Assembly: GCA_024734495.1 (NCBI GenBank)
Contig: JALMQS010000069.1
Location: 896,464 to 960,463 of the forward strand
Source: Forficula auricularia
Lineage: Eukaryota > Arthropoda > Insecta > Dermaptera > Forficulidae
Direction: 5' to 3'
DNA length: 64,000 nucleotides
The notes below the pieces were generated by a model. That model was given only the letters and a program-made list of their open reading frames with translations. It ran no database searches and was not told the origin of the DNA. The position numbers and the translations under genes are program-made. The first letter of the stretch is position 1. Every line of letters begins with the position of its first letter. Shown here one piece after another: positions 52,171 to 63,684 of the stretch.

Positions 52171-53595
52171 GGATATACGTATAGATACCTTTCGCATGCA
52201 AATTTGGACCAAAAGGGGAGGATGCCCCTGTCCGTTTCATGATCGCCCGGTGATTATTTCGGTTATTTATGTGGCTGTTGACGAGCGGGAGATGCAAATG
52301 AAAAAGCAGGGGCAAAAATTTCGGGGAAGGAGTGGGGGAGTTAAAAAGAGGAGGAGAGGAAAATAGCGCGAAAATAAATTGAAACGATTTCCAAATGAAA
52401 TTAATCAAACAGTGAAATTCGCTTGATTTTTTTTATCAATACCCAAAAAGCGTCACTCTGAATTAAATAAATAAGCTGGCCAAATGGAAATCGATTATGT
52501 ATCTTATATTACAATTGTGGATTGTTTTTTGAGGCTCAACATCATAATTGTAATTTAAAACATTATAGTACCATATCTAATGTATCTTATATTTGTCGTT
52601 GATAAGGTGAGAATAACCAAATATATTTGACAATTCTAGGAAATTTCAGCACTTTTGGATTCCCGATTGGGAAAAAAATCATCAGATCTAAATCTCAAGT
52701 TTTTATCCTATGTAGTTTACGAACTATGAAAGAAAGACAGTGAGAAGACAAAAACATTGTAGCGACACTAATTAGGTAGTGTATTACTTTTTAAAATAAA
52801 CCCAAAAAAATTTGTAGGCCCCACACATTTTGTAAAAGTGAATTAAATTTCAAAAAAATGGAGCATGATTCTACTAGATATCTTTACAAGGGTAACTCAC
52901 TCTATGCCTATAATGATACAAAAATATCTTATTTTCGACTCCTCAAAATAATCATCCGATTAAAATTAAAATTTTTGATTTCAGGGAAAATAAATACATA
53001 AATGTAGTAAATTTATCTTTTATAGTGTACAGACTACAAAATGGTCTGACAGATGGATAGACACACAGATAATCTAGCGACACTAATAGCTTCTGTTTTA
53101 ATTTTCTACTGAATCAAATAACAAAGTGATAACTGAAAAGTTTGAATTAAAAAAAAATGTTTCGAGGAATCATTTCGTTGATTTTTAATTAATGTTAATA
53201 AAATTCCAATTTTATAAGGTATACTTAGGTCCAAAAAAAATTTATGAAATATTTTTCTTCAGTTTATTTTTATTAACAATTAGGGTAGTTCTTTCGCGAC
53301 AATCCACACAAAAAGTTTTAGCCCCGTAACCACTCTCTACATATGATCGGTGCTAAAATTTTAGGTTTTTTAACTTGACTGTACTTCTCGCACTACTATA
53401 TCCTCTTAATGAAATGGATTGTTTCCACGCCATTGATCTTATATCCCCTCCACTAAAAATAATCGCCCAAATATGTTTGAATTTTTTATCAAAACTACTA
53501 GGTAAATAATTTCAATTTTTTTTATAAGTTACTCGGAATATATTATTCTAAGAAATATTAGTTTTTCATTAAGACTACCTAATTAGTCTTCAATT
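52167..53595. other. Intergenic sequence
   Basis: 52167-52370 continues the balanced-composition island; from 52400 the DNA is AT-rich. GACAGATGGATAGACACACA near 53048 is like TE-derived tails seen at 14440. No gene recognised. Confidence 0.4.
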
Positions 53596-53599
53596 AAAA

Positions 53600-53872
53600 A
53601 AAATAAAACAATGATCATTCGAACAAGGACTTTCGCCAACTCTTTTTTCCCTATGACCTCCAGAGACTGGAACTCGCTCCCTGATACCATCTTTCCAGCG
53701 ACTTATAACCTTCAGCTATTTAAGACCCGTATCCACAGATACCTTCGACCCCCGCCCAGCCCATAAAATTCTTTCTTCTTCTTCTTTTCATCATGGAGAG
53801 GCCAACCCAGGCCTTTAGGGGTTGCACCTTTTTGGTGTAACCCCTTCTCTCATCATTTTCATTAAAAAAAAA
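53600..53872 (+). pseudogene. LINE 3' end (5'-truncated, Jockey/CR1-like C-terminus)
   Basis: Encodes RTRTFANSFFPMTSRDWNSL, then LPDTIF...YNLQLFKTRIHRYL, the typical last residues of Jockey/CR1-group ORF2. The 3' untranslated tail contains GGAGAGGCCAACCCAGGCCT, TTAGGGGTTGCACCTTTTTG and a short A run at 53864-53872. It shares this tail with the SINE at 48361. Confidence 0.8.
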
Positions 53873-54094
53873 ATTCCCTCCCTTTCCCAATCTAAAAAAT
53901 GTCATTTTTAATTGCAATTATTTTATGTTTTTAGTATGGTAAATCGTCTTCAAATTTTAACAGTGTGTTTATTATGCTTTTAATGACTTATATTCCAAGT
54001 TTCGAAGACTTGAATTTTTGCATTTGTAAAAGAACTACCTTAAATCATCTTTAAGGTAAAAAATGTCTAGTAGACTAGCATGGCAAGATATTTA

Positions 54095-54810
54095 ATAAAA
54101 AATTTTAAGAAAAAAATAAAACCGACTTCAAAAAAATTAAATGCAACAAATAAAATACACTAAAAGGTATAAAATAATTATTATCTTATTTAGTTACAAC
54201 TAAACGACTAAATATTAACATGAAATTACTTTTTGAAGTCGGTGCCAAACAAACTATACCTATAGCGAGCGTACCCACCAAACGTACTAAGTAAGATCCG
54301 TCGAGTGCGATTCATAAAAGGTATATGTTTGCCACCGACTTCAAAAAGTAATTTCATGTTAATATTTCGTCGTTTAGTTGTAACTAAATAAGATAATAAT
54401 TATTTTATACCTTTTTAGTGTATTTTATTTGTTGCATTTAATTTTTTTGAAGTCGGTTTTATTTTTTCTTAAAATTTTTTATTTTTCTCTTTTTAGTGAT
54501 GTTATTAATAGTGATCCTATCATCAGAACTTGACCAAATTAATATTGCACCATCCCTAAGATACTCCCTTTCCAATAAAAAAAGAATCATCGAAATCGGT
54601 TCATAAACAAAGAAGTTAATCCTGAACAAACCTAACAAAAAAGGTCTAATACCTACGAAAAAAAATGGGACCAATCGGAACGTAGACTGGACCCAATGCA
54701 AAAAAATCTTTCAAAATCGGTTCACAATTGGCGGAGATATGAGGTAACATAGGCACAAAAAAAATTCAGTCGAATAGAGAACCTCCTCCTTTTTTGAAGT
54801 CGGTTAAAAA
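54095..54810. repeat. Foldback of the GAAGTCGGTT family with body
   Basis: 54095-54245 and 54330-54482 are near-perfect inverted arms of about 140 bp (AAAACCGACTTCAAAAAAAT, TTAGTTACAACTAAACGAC, TTTTTGAAGTCGGTGCC). 54483-54810 continues with the body and terminal GAAGTCGGTTAAAAA that also occur at 45590-45955. Confidence 0.75.
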
Positions 54811-56444
54811 ATTGGCCCATTTAGTCGAGATTTCAAAATGGTAGAGCACTTTGAACTTTCTTCTTTAGAAAAAACGTATTTGTATTTTTTTGGCAGAATA
54901 AGTCTATTTAAAAAAATATTTTGATAGTGTGTTTTTATTTAATATGTTAATAAATTATGTCCCGTCTTGTTTGAACTAATCTTTGGGTATTATATACATT
55001 ATTAATAGCTATTATAGCATAAATGTTAGGGGCGGGTGGAGTTTAGGGTCAATGTGACACCGGGCCGAAACCCCTTCCCTATTGAAAATCGTCAACTATG
55101 TTACTCGGTTTTTTTAGATTTTTTAACGTTTGTCTGATCTTCAGTTTTCCCTGATCTAATGAAATGCTGGGCCGGCCAGCCATGAGGTATTCTTCTTCTT
55201 CTACTCATTAAACCGATAGTAAATATAAATAAATGAATTTCATTTTCTCATTTCACTCCATCCTTTTGTATCGCGTGATAATTGCAAACGAAAGAGATTT
55301 GCAGATGAGTTGCGAATTTTTAATTTATGAAAATTTTTAATTCTATTTCACAAAACGCTTTGAGCCTGGCTTTAATTAGAAAATTTCTTTTGGTATAATT
55401 TTTTTCTTCATTCTTCATTTATTAAATTCCCAGAGGCTTAATTGCCCTCGAATCCTTTGCACAACAGCCATTTGTATCTTATTGGCATTCCTTTCAGGCC
55501 GATACGAGACACCAAAATGTCCTCCAAATTAAATCATCACGTCCACCCCTTGAATGAAAACATCAATGTGTCAAGCGCATGCGATAAGGGGTAGGTATTT
55601 TTATTTGTGCCGCCAAGACTATCTTCAACCCCCGCAGGGGGTGCGCACCCTGTCTTAATTTATAGTCGGGATCCCCGAAGATTGCAATGATGCCGCTTTT
55701 AACTCAGCTCATATCAATAAAAGAACAAAATTGTAATGGATTTTTTTTAATTTGCAACCATTTTGAGCTATTTAATACAGGCAAGCGAAAAAAAAAGAAT
55801 TTACGGCGAATGTTGAGAAAAAGACTGTCAAGATTAATAACGGCCCGGTGCAGTTCGTAAACGTCACAAATAAAAATGGAATCTATTCGGAATGGAGGTT
55901 GTTAGGGCGGCCGTAATGACACCCAGGCTGTAAAACATGTTGAATATTAATAGGATCCACCCGTCCTCGTCCCCCCTGGCTGGCTCTAACCATTCCCAAG
56001 TTTTTTTTATTTTTTTATTACTTCACTAAGAAAGAAATTCTTGCTTTGTTTAAATTCCAATAGCTTGATTTCTCATTTTGGTGCTAATTCTGATATTATT
56101 GCTCGATATGGGAAATATGTAAATTGGATAATTAGAGAGATGAGGTGGTGGGGATTTATACATAAATTTCCTGACTACTTGTTTCATTTGAAATCATTTC
56201 ATGCTTTATCAAAGATTTCATGATATCACCGGCGCGTTATATTGCAAATTAGTGTATTAATCATTTCCCAAGTTCATTAGAAATGGATTAATATTTATTA
56301 TCCATGCAACAGGTTAATTGTTACGTATAATAATAAATCATATGATTAAATATAAAAATTTGAGAAAAAATTATAAATCTTTCAAGATCTAGTACACTTT
56401 CCACAAATAGTGATTTGGGAAATTATTTGTTAACCAACGGTTTC
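54811..56444. other. Low-repeat intergenic region
   Basis: 55000-55200 and 55480-56000 are more GC-balanced than their surroundings, with no recognised repeat or open frame of note (for example AACGGCCCGGTGCAGTTCGT near 55840). It could be conserved non-coding DNA of a developmental gene; this is a guess from composition only. Confidence 0.35.
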
Positions 56445-56452
56445 ATCTAGAA

Positions 56453-57135
56453 CAGGGCTTCTTAAACTTTTACATTAATGACCCCTATTTAACGTTGAGA
56501 TTTTTTTGCTACCCCAGATATTAAATAAAGCAGCAGTGCTATTTTCGGCACGATTGTGTGGCACGGTACTCTACTGTGAGTTAGCGATACATTTTGTTTC
56601 GGAAATACTTATACACTGAAATTGCAATGCGGTACTTCTACATATTATGACGCGCTTTTAGAGGTATCTTTCAATATGTAAATATATATTACAACTCTAA
56701 TTGGCCAGTATCGCGATTTTTTTTAATTGCGCTGTAGAGAAAATGTAAATACCATATTATATTGAATTAAAAATAAATTCGGAAGTGCGACTAATGTTTC
56801 TTTATATATATAATTAAAGTTTTGAGCATCTTTTTTTGAAAATAGTTGTTAGTTTTTTCAAAAAATCAGCTCGGGTTCAGATTAACTAAGATGTATTTTA
56901 AAATAGAAAGAATTTAATCAATCTTTTTCGGACAAATTCTAAGATTTTAGTAGAAATATTATTAAATTGCGATATCAGAGGGGATTCATCCCCCCAGAAG
57001 TCGAACTACTAAAATCTTAGAATTTGTCCGAAAAAGATTGATTAAACTCTTTTTATTTTAAAATATTTCTTTAAATGAATAAAATTTCCGTGACCTCATT
57101 ATTTGGGCTCGGGATCCATAGTTTAAGAAACGCTG
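56453..57135. mobile_element. hAT MITE with exact 8-bp target duplication and nested foldback
   Basis: Ends CAGGGCTTCTTAAACTTTTA and GTTTAAGAAACGCTG are imperfect inverted repeats of the common hAT type. ATCTAGAA flanks both sides (56445-56452, 57136-57143). A foldback at 56890-57075, with arms sharing AATCTTTTTCGGACAAATTC and TAAGATTTTAGTAG, sits inside. No transposase. Confidence 0.85.
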
Positions 57136-57557
57136 ATCTAGAATAGTTTTTTTAATTAAACTAAAGTCGCGTAACTAAATTTTGGGATTGACAATCAAAA
57201 AAATTATAATGTATATCTGACAGTCATCTGATAATGTGAAACACTTGATCGAGAAGAGAAACTTAGAAATCACGATCATGACGATCTTGAATGAATTTTG
57301 GCTTGAGATTAGGACAGAATTTCCATCAATTTCCGAAATGGTCTCAAAAATATTTTTTTCAATTTTGTACTAAATATTTATACGAAGCATTCTTAGTAGG
57401 TGGCTTGGTACTTGAGTTCATAAGTACAATCAATATTCACAAAATTAGTTTTAATTACTGACTAAAAGAAAAGAAAAAATGCATAAAATCCAATCAAACA
57501 GATAGTTAATGAAAAATTTTAAATTGAAATTGGAAAAAAATTGAAAACTCACTAATC

Positions 57558-57741
57558 TGAGTCGATATTGATGAGACAGACCAAAATTCAAAAAAAAAAA
57601 GATTCTTTAAACCATCTATTTATTCATAAACCGTCGTTTCGGAGGCTTATTTTCCCATTCTTCAGGGTTTTGAAAGGAAATCGAGTTTAAATTAAAAAAA
57701 AATTTTTTTTGAATTTTTGACTGCCTCATCAATATTCACTC
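57558..57741 (-). repeat. Inverted-repeat unit with CTGAAGA...GAAAC motif (minus strand)
   Basis: Ends GAGTCGATATTGATGAGACA and TGCCTCATCAATATTCACTC are inverted. On the minus strand 57665-57625 reads CTGAAGAATGGG ... GCCTCCGAAACGACGGTTTA. Same family as 22722 and 41343. Confidence 0.55.
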
Positions 57742-58480
57742 AATTCACTTATGAGACCGTCTCCAAAAATTACTTCAATCTTACTCACCAATCTATGCCA
57801 ATGTTTCTGATTTGGCAATATTTTATTACCGAACGGTTTGAGCAAGAAATAGTGTAAACTTATCACCAAAGTTTAGATTATTAATTCAAACATTGGTACA
57901 CAATTTCACCTCATTAGCTACAACCTTATAAGTTATAACGAACGTTAACTTAATAAAACTAACAAAATAATGTTATTTTCTCTCGCTAGCCAATCCATTA
58001 CTCATTCTTTCGTGTATCTTCTACAGCATGAAAATTCAACTTCTGAATGTAGTTATATAAAAAAAATGGTTTATATTGAAAGATGTAATTACAAATTTTC
58101 TCGTTTCCAGTAATTTTATTTAATAAACTAATTAATAACTCAAAATATTTCGATTGTTTACAGCACCTCATTGGCTTACACAAATAAAGTCAGCTTGATA
58201 TAAGTACATATAGAATTATAGATACATGATGATAAGTATCAATATTAAATCCCAAGTTATTTTTAGCGATTCAATACAACAGTATTTAGAGAGACGAAAT
58301 ATTGATATAAAGCAAAAAAATTTAACCTTCACACCTTCTGAAAAATGAATAACCCCTGTGGTCTCAATTTTTGATTTTCATAGAAAAATAAAATATTAAA
58401 TCCTAAGTTATTTTTAATCGATTCTAATACAATAGTATTTATAGAGATGAAAACAATGGTATTTGTTTTTGATATAAAGC
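57742..58480. other. AT-rich sequence with dispersed repeat
   Basis: 58225-58470 contains TTTTCATAGAAAAATAAAAT, AGGATTTAATATTTTATTT-like and ATCGATTCTAATACAA segments that recur at 59740-59945 and, inverted, at 32530-32640. No gene seen. Confidence 0.5.
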
Positions 58481-58489
58481 GAAATAAAC

Positions 58490-59105
58490 TGCAACGGATC
58501 GTTGCTAAGACAACATCCAAATTCATTTGAAATATTAATATGTTTATTCATTTATTATTAATCAGATATCACTTGCTATTTGCAGTTCATGTTGACTTTA
58601 AGTAAAAAATAATGATCGATTCTCATTTAATAGTCGAGGAATAACCATTCTACTTTGAATTTTGACGTTTCGGTTATTATTGGTAACCATTGCTCAAGCT
58701 TGAGTTGTTTACCAAAAAAGAATTTAGTCTTTTTGATTTTAAGTCGATTCTTCCAAGTTATCAGTAGAGGTTGCCATTAATAGTCAAAACATCAAAAATG
58801 GAATGCAATAAGGTTATTCCGCTAGTATTAGATAAGAATCGATCGTTATTTTTGATTGGAGCCGTTTCCTCCATGTCTTCAGCAATGGTTACCAATAAAA
58901 ATCGAAACGTAAAACCTAATGTAGAATTGTTTATTCCTCAAGTATTAGATGAGAATCGATCACTATTTTTGATTTTAACTCGATTCCTCCATGTCTTCAG
59001 CAATGGTTACCAATAAAAACCTAAACGTCAAAAATCCAATATAGAATGGTTATTCCTCAAGTATTAGATCCGAATCAATCTTGTCTTCAGCAAAGGTAAC
59101 AGATA
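58490..59105. repeat. Dispersed element with 118-bp tandem unit (copy 2)
   Basis: 58720-59100 has about three direct units spaced 118 bp (58750, 58868, 58986) with CCTCCATGTCTTCAGCAATG and GGTTACCAATAAAAA. 58490-58700 is the same material inverted, including GCAACGGATCGTTGC. Matches 13745-14160. Confidence 0.7.
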
Positions 59106-60100
59106 AGAAAACAACGCAGTTGCTATGGTTACTTATAAAATTTCCTCCCAAATTTTTATCATTTCACAGCGAGAAGCCTAACCATTCTTACTTAAACAAG
59201 TTTAAATGAGCTATATTACCGATCAAATGAATAAATTTTAATTTTTTTTTTAATTTTGGTAAAATAAGGAATTTGGTTAAGTCATTTTCAAGATATTTAG
59301 AAAAACTAAAAAAGTACCGAAATAAAGTACTAATGTTTGTGGGCCGATATGTACCAAAAACTAATGGTAGGTTTTCAATTTCATTTCAATCGGTGCAAAG
59401 GTGTGGAAAAAATCGTGGACGGAAAAAACGATAACATCCATCCATCCATCCATCCCCACGCACTTCCAAAAAAATGGCACTTTTTGGCCTCTCGACTAGA
59501 TCCCTGGTAATTTTTGGCAAAATCGTCACGTGCTAAAATTCAACCTAATTGAATACTACAATTTGTGACCTTAATTGAGTCCATGGGTTCCGTAGTCTTT
59601 ACCTGAGGACACTTTGAAGTCCCGCTAGGCGCGAGAGCGATTACAATACTTTACCCATGCTTCGCATTGGATAAAGTAAAAATTTAACATTGACACCCTC
59701 GAAAAAATATGAAATGAATACAAAGGGTCCCCCCTGTGGATTCAATTTTTGATTTTCATAGAAAAATAAAATATTAAATCCCAAGATATTTTTATCTATT
59801 CTAATACAACAGTATTGAGAGAGACGAAATAAGGTTGATATAAACCAAAAAAATTGAAAAATAGAATATTAATTCCCAAGATATTTTTATCGATTCTAAT
59901 AATATAAGAGTATTTAGAGAGACCAAATAGGGTATTTGTTTTGATATAACTTTTATTTATAGTGTATGGCGCCATGGAAAATTTTAATTGTAAAAAGGCG
60001 CCGCGTGACTCTCGGAATTATTTGGGAACCCCCGAGACTAGTTGATCTCATTCATTATAAATAAAAATATTCAGTATGCACTAAACCAGTTTAGTACATT
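59106..60100. other. Repeat-rich non-coding sequence
   Basis: Contains (CATC)n at 59435-59455, a hairpin-like ATACTTTACCCATGC...GCATTGGATAAAGTA (59648-59680) that looks like a DNA-transposon end, and two copies of the dispersed repeat described at 58225. No gene. Confidence 0.5.
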
Positions 60101-61135
60101 GATAAAAAATAGTTGTTTTTTAATAGGATATAAACAGCCTTACTGAAATCTAAGTTTAAATTTTTTTAATTATAACCACAAACTATAATGAAAACTATCC
60201 CTTTGAAAATAAAAATGTCATTTCTCACAGCAGGAAGATAAATCTTTTTTTTAGTTAAAATTTCTGACATTTACTCCAAAAATGAACAACTTTGTATCGT
60301 TGAAACTTAATCCTTCTAAACTAATATTCACATTTTAACTAGCGATAAATTTAAAATTTATGTCACTGAATGTATTTTTTTTAATCTTCTAGGTATATTT
60401 ATTAATTTGTAACCATTTTTAATAGCTTAAATGCCAGCATTTACAAGACAATGTAATTTTCTATTGACAGTCAATACGGGCCGTTAATCTTTTCGAAATA
60501 AAACTGTCCATATAATCGTGAGGCCAGGTCACATACGAGCGCCATTGTATTCGCTTGGTGATTTATAGAGACGGGTGGGCGTAAATCACCCTGCTGCTCT
60601 CAGATTTTTTATTTTCCTTTTTAGTGTTTTTTTTTTTTTTTTTTTTTTTAAGAATTGAATTTTTTTATAATTTTGGAATAAATCTTTATGGGAAATTGAA
60701 ATAATTTTATTTTCTTAGTGACAAGCTTTTTGATTTATATTCATATCTAAATAAGGGATAAAAATTAAACTTTGAATACCTATATGCCAATTTAATTTAG
60801 TTCGTCGGGCAAACGAAGTTTTGAATCCATCCTAAATCAGTCAATTGTTACTTTACCATACAGGATATGGACAAGTATTATAATCGTATAAGAAAAATGT
60901 GTTTTTTTCGAAATATCTCAAAAATGGCTGAGACTATTTTGATTAAAAAAAATTGGACGAGGCATTGAGACTAACAGCTGATTAGATTTTGGTACCAATC
61001 GACCCAAAATTAAGGGGGGGGAAGTTAAAATTTAAAATGATAATATTTTCAAACTAAAAAAACAAGAAAAATGAAATATACTATAAAAAGAACCTACATA
61101 TATATATAATTAATACAAGTTTCGAAGGTTTAACT
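60101..61135. other. Intergenic sequence
   Basis: AT-rich, with a T run at 60629-60650 and a GC-balanced patch at 60470-60600. No gene recognised. Confidence 0.4.
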
Positions 61136-61148
61136 ACCTTAGTTTGTA

Positions 61149-61800
61149 TTTTTTTTTTTTTTTTTTTTTAATGCAATCGAATGCAAGAAGGGGTGCACCA
61201 GTAAAGATGTAGCCCCTATGGATCTCGAAAAGACCCTTGCATTACCGAAGAGAAGGGAAAGTTGTTTAAGTGAGAGGGTGTAGACGTAGGTGTCTATGCA
61301 CCCTGGTTTTGAAGGTTTGAAGATCATAGGTGCTGGGAAAGATAGAGGCTGGGAGAGAGTTCCAGTTCCTTGAAGTCATGGGGATATATGAATTCGCGAA
61401 TGAAGTGGTCCGGCACTTTTCTAATTTGACCGCGAAAGAGTGTTGGGAGTCGGCAAAACGTGTGCTGCGTGCAAAGCATGCTTTGGGGGGAATTATTGAT
61501 TTTATCTCATCAGAGCACCTGCCGTGATAGTATCTATAGAAAAGGGAAAGGGCGGAGACATCTCTTCGATGAGCCAGCGAGTCGAGGGAGTCGGTGAGGG
61601 TAGAATCGTCAATTAGCCTGACGGCTCGTTTCTGAATTGCATCAAGGGTAGCAAGAGAATATTTTGAGGCTCCTCTCCACAGATGAGAGCCGTATTCGAG
61701 ACAGGGGCGGATTTGGGCCTTGTAGATGGTGAGAAGTTGTGGGGTTTGTAAAATCGCTTGGACCTGAATAAGAAGCCAATCTTCCTTGCTGTGATCAGCT
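61149..61800 (-). pseudogene. 5'-truncated LINE (Jockey/CR1-like), minus strand
   Basis: On the minus strand: a thumb-region start (IYKAQIRPCLEYGSHLW), then QKRAVRLIDDSTLTDSLDSL, HRRDVSALSLFYRYY, and the C-terminus FANSYIPMTSRNWNSLPASI with TYDLQTFKTRVHRHLR. A 3' tail with GGGGCTACATCTTTACTGGT and a poly(A) (T run 61149-61169) follows. Much of it is open, so it is younger or better preserved than the other LINE pieces. Confidence 0.85.
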
Positions 61801-61864
61801 TATTATTACTACAAAATGAAAACATCCAATCGGGTATCTGAGCTCATGCGAAATAACACAAAAA

Positions 61865-61970
61865 ATATTTCCAATTAAAAAGACTGATTATGAAACTATA
61901 GTCTCTAACAAATAAAATATATATATATGTTTGTTTGGACCAACCAAAGGATAATCTCATTGATTTCCCT
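61865..61970 (+). repeat. Small repeat unit with shortened hammerhead-like core
   Basis: CTGATTATGAAACTATAGTC (61883-61902) lacks the helix II hairpin. It is followed by an AT tail and the unit end GATAATCTCATTGATTTCC. This copy shows the full layout: motif, TA-rich spacer, right end. Confidence 0.5.
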
Positions 61971-63353
61971 CTAGTATTTATTTTTATTTTTATTATGCAA
62001 AATTTAAGATATCTAATTCATGTGATTTCTATTCTCATAACACTTCAAGAGTAGGTATATATGTTTAATCAAGTATTTCTGGCCAATGAAGACATTCCAT
62101 TAATGTAATAAGAAAACTTCATCTCAGTACAGATGATCCTCTCTTCCCACGAAATCGTCTCAGATCTTATGGGGTGGTTGGGATGCCTCAAGTACTTTCT
62201 CTCTCTCTCTAACTTGGTGGTATATTGGCATCGCGAATGCCACGTGAGGAATTTCCCTCATTTAATCCGAAGAGACGTTGCAGGGCAATTACTGTCCTAA
62301 AAGGGAGAGCCCGAAAGCTAGTTAACAAGCTTCCCTTGCAACCCCGCCACACCCTTTTTCACCCCCAGTACCCTACTTCCGAATCCGAAGAGGGATGAAG
62401 AGTGTCACAGGGTGGCAAAACAAAAGAAATCAACTCCCTCAAATCAACCTTTACCATTGGTGAAATATTTTTTTTGTGTGTGTGTATATATGTTCTCAAA
62501 AAAGAGGGTCAGAAAGAAAACGGATTGTAACTCACGAAATAATAATTAAATCTAATTAATAGAACAACACAATTGAAGGGGGATACAGGCAGATGAAAAA
62601 GTTTATTTTTATGATGTATCTTAATGAGATGTCAATAATTTTATGACTCCCAGATAAAGAGCCAATTAATATGAACTTATTTGCATCTCGAATTTAATGG
62701 CGCGGAATTGAGGGATTTATATCTTGGAAATTTTATTTGTATGTCATTTTATGACTGGGTCGAAAAATTTATTCCCATAGAGGAGAGGAGCAGGAAATGA
62801 TGGCTGTCTGTATTTTTTTCTTTTTTTTTATCATTCGAGTTATAAAGTTCAATTAAGTTAAATCCTAAAGAAGATAAAGATTTTAAGTTGTTAATTTATG
62901 ATAATTTTTAATGGGTGAAATAAAGAAGTTCATAAAATTTGTTTTATGTATTTTTTTCTTTATTATTATTTTTTTATTGTCTATTTTGCAGAGAAATTGA
63001 TTGAGAGAACTAAATGATTGAGTGTAAGAACTATGAAGCGGGTGCAAGAGAAAATAATTTGAAGCTTGTGTGGAGGAATTTTTCGAAAACTGTATGAATG
63101 TCCACAAAAAAAGATTAATTTCATAAGTTTAATTTAAGGAATGCTGTTGTGTGAATAACAACTAGACATTTCAAAATGGAAATAAGACCAACTAATGGCC
63201 ATGAATCCTATTTCAAAGTACTAATTTACCAATTTCACAGTAAAGTTATTTATTTATCAAACTATGCTATGAGAGAGATGACTCCTAGAGCAGATACTGC
63301 AAGTCATTTGTAGAATACACAATAACTTATTAGATAACATTGAATGAACTTAC
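61971..63353. other. Probable intron of a minus-strand gene, or intergenic
   Basis: 62090-62450 is GC-balanced without recognised repeats; the rest is AT-rich. If the exon at 63354 is real, this is downstream intronic sequence of that gene. Confidence 0.35.
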
Positions 63354-63397
63354 CCTCCCGCCTTAGTTCTAAAATCAGGTTCTCAGCCTCTCGTAGC
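63354..63397 (-). CDS. Probable 44-nt coiled-coil exon on the minus strand
   Basis: Minus strand: pyrimidine-rich CTGTTCTTTCAG acceptor, 44 nt, then GTAAGT donor. Only one frame is open; it encodes LREAENLILELRRE, an amphipathic helix with heptad-like leucines (entering after two bases of a codon and leaving one base). Exact consensus borders around a GC-richer island in AT-rich DNA favour a real exon. The gene cannot be identified from 14 residues. Confidence 0.45.
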
Positions 63398-63684
63398 CTG
63401 AAAGAACAGTCAAGCTTATAAATTTATTTTTCACTTATTTTATAAAAAGAGTTTTTTCAGAAAATTGACAATATTATGGATCTGACGATATAGAATTTCA
63501 TATTAAAATTTACAATTAGAATTTTAAGAGAGATGACACTGATAAAGTTAACTAAACGAAAAACAATATAACTTTGTCAAATCAAATATTAAGGGCTTAA
63601 TTTGATGAATTTTAAATAAGAAATAAAATTATTTTGAATTAAGAAAATACTTGAATTTTGATAGAAAAATTTCAAAAGAACCTT

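Noticed and set aside
52079..52408. Open frames across the TA microsatellite and its flanks
   Set aside because: Frame length is due to the (TA)n run encoding Ile/Tyr repeats; no domain or codon signal.
58660..59010. CGAAACGTCAAA in the 118-bp units as another hammerhead core
   Set aside because: No CTGANGA strand lies upstream at a suitable distance; the TCTTCAG there is in the wrong orientation.
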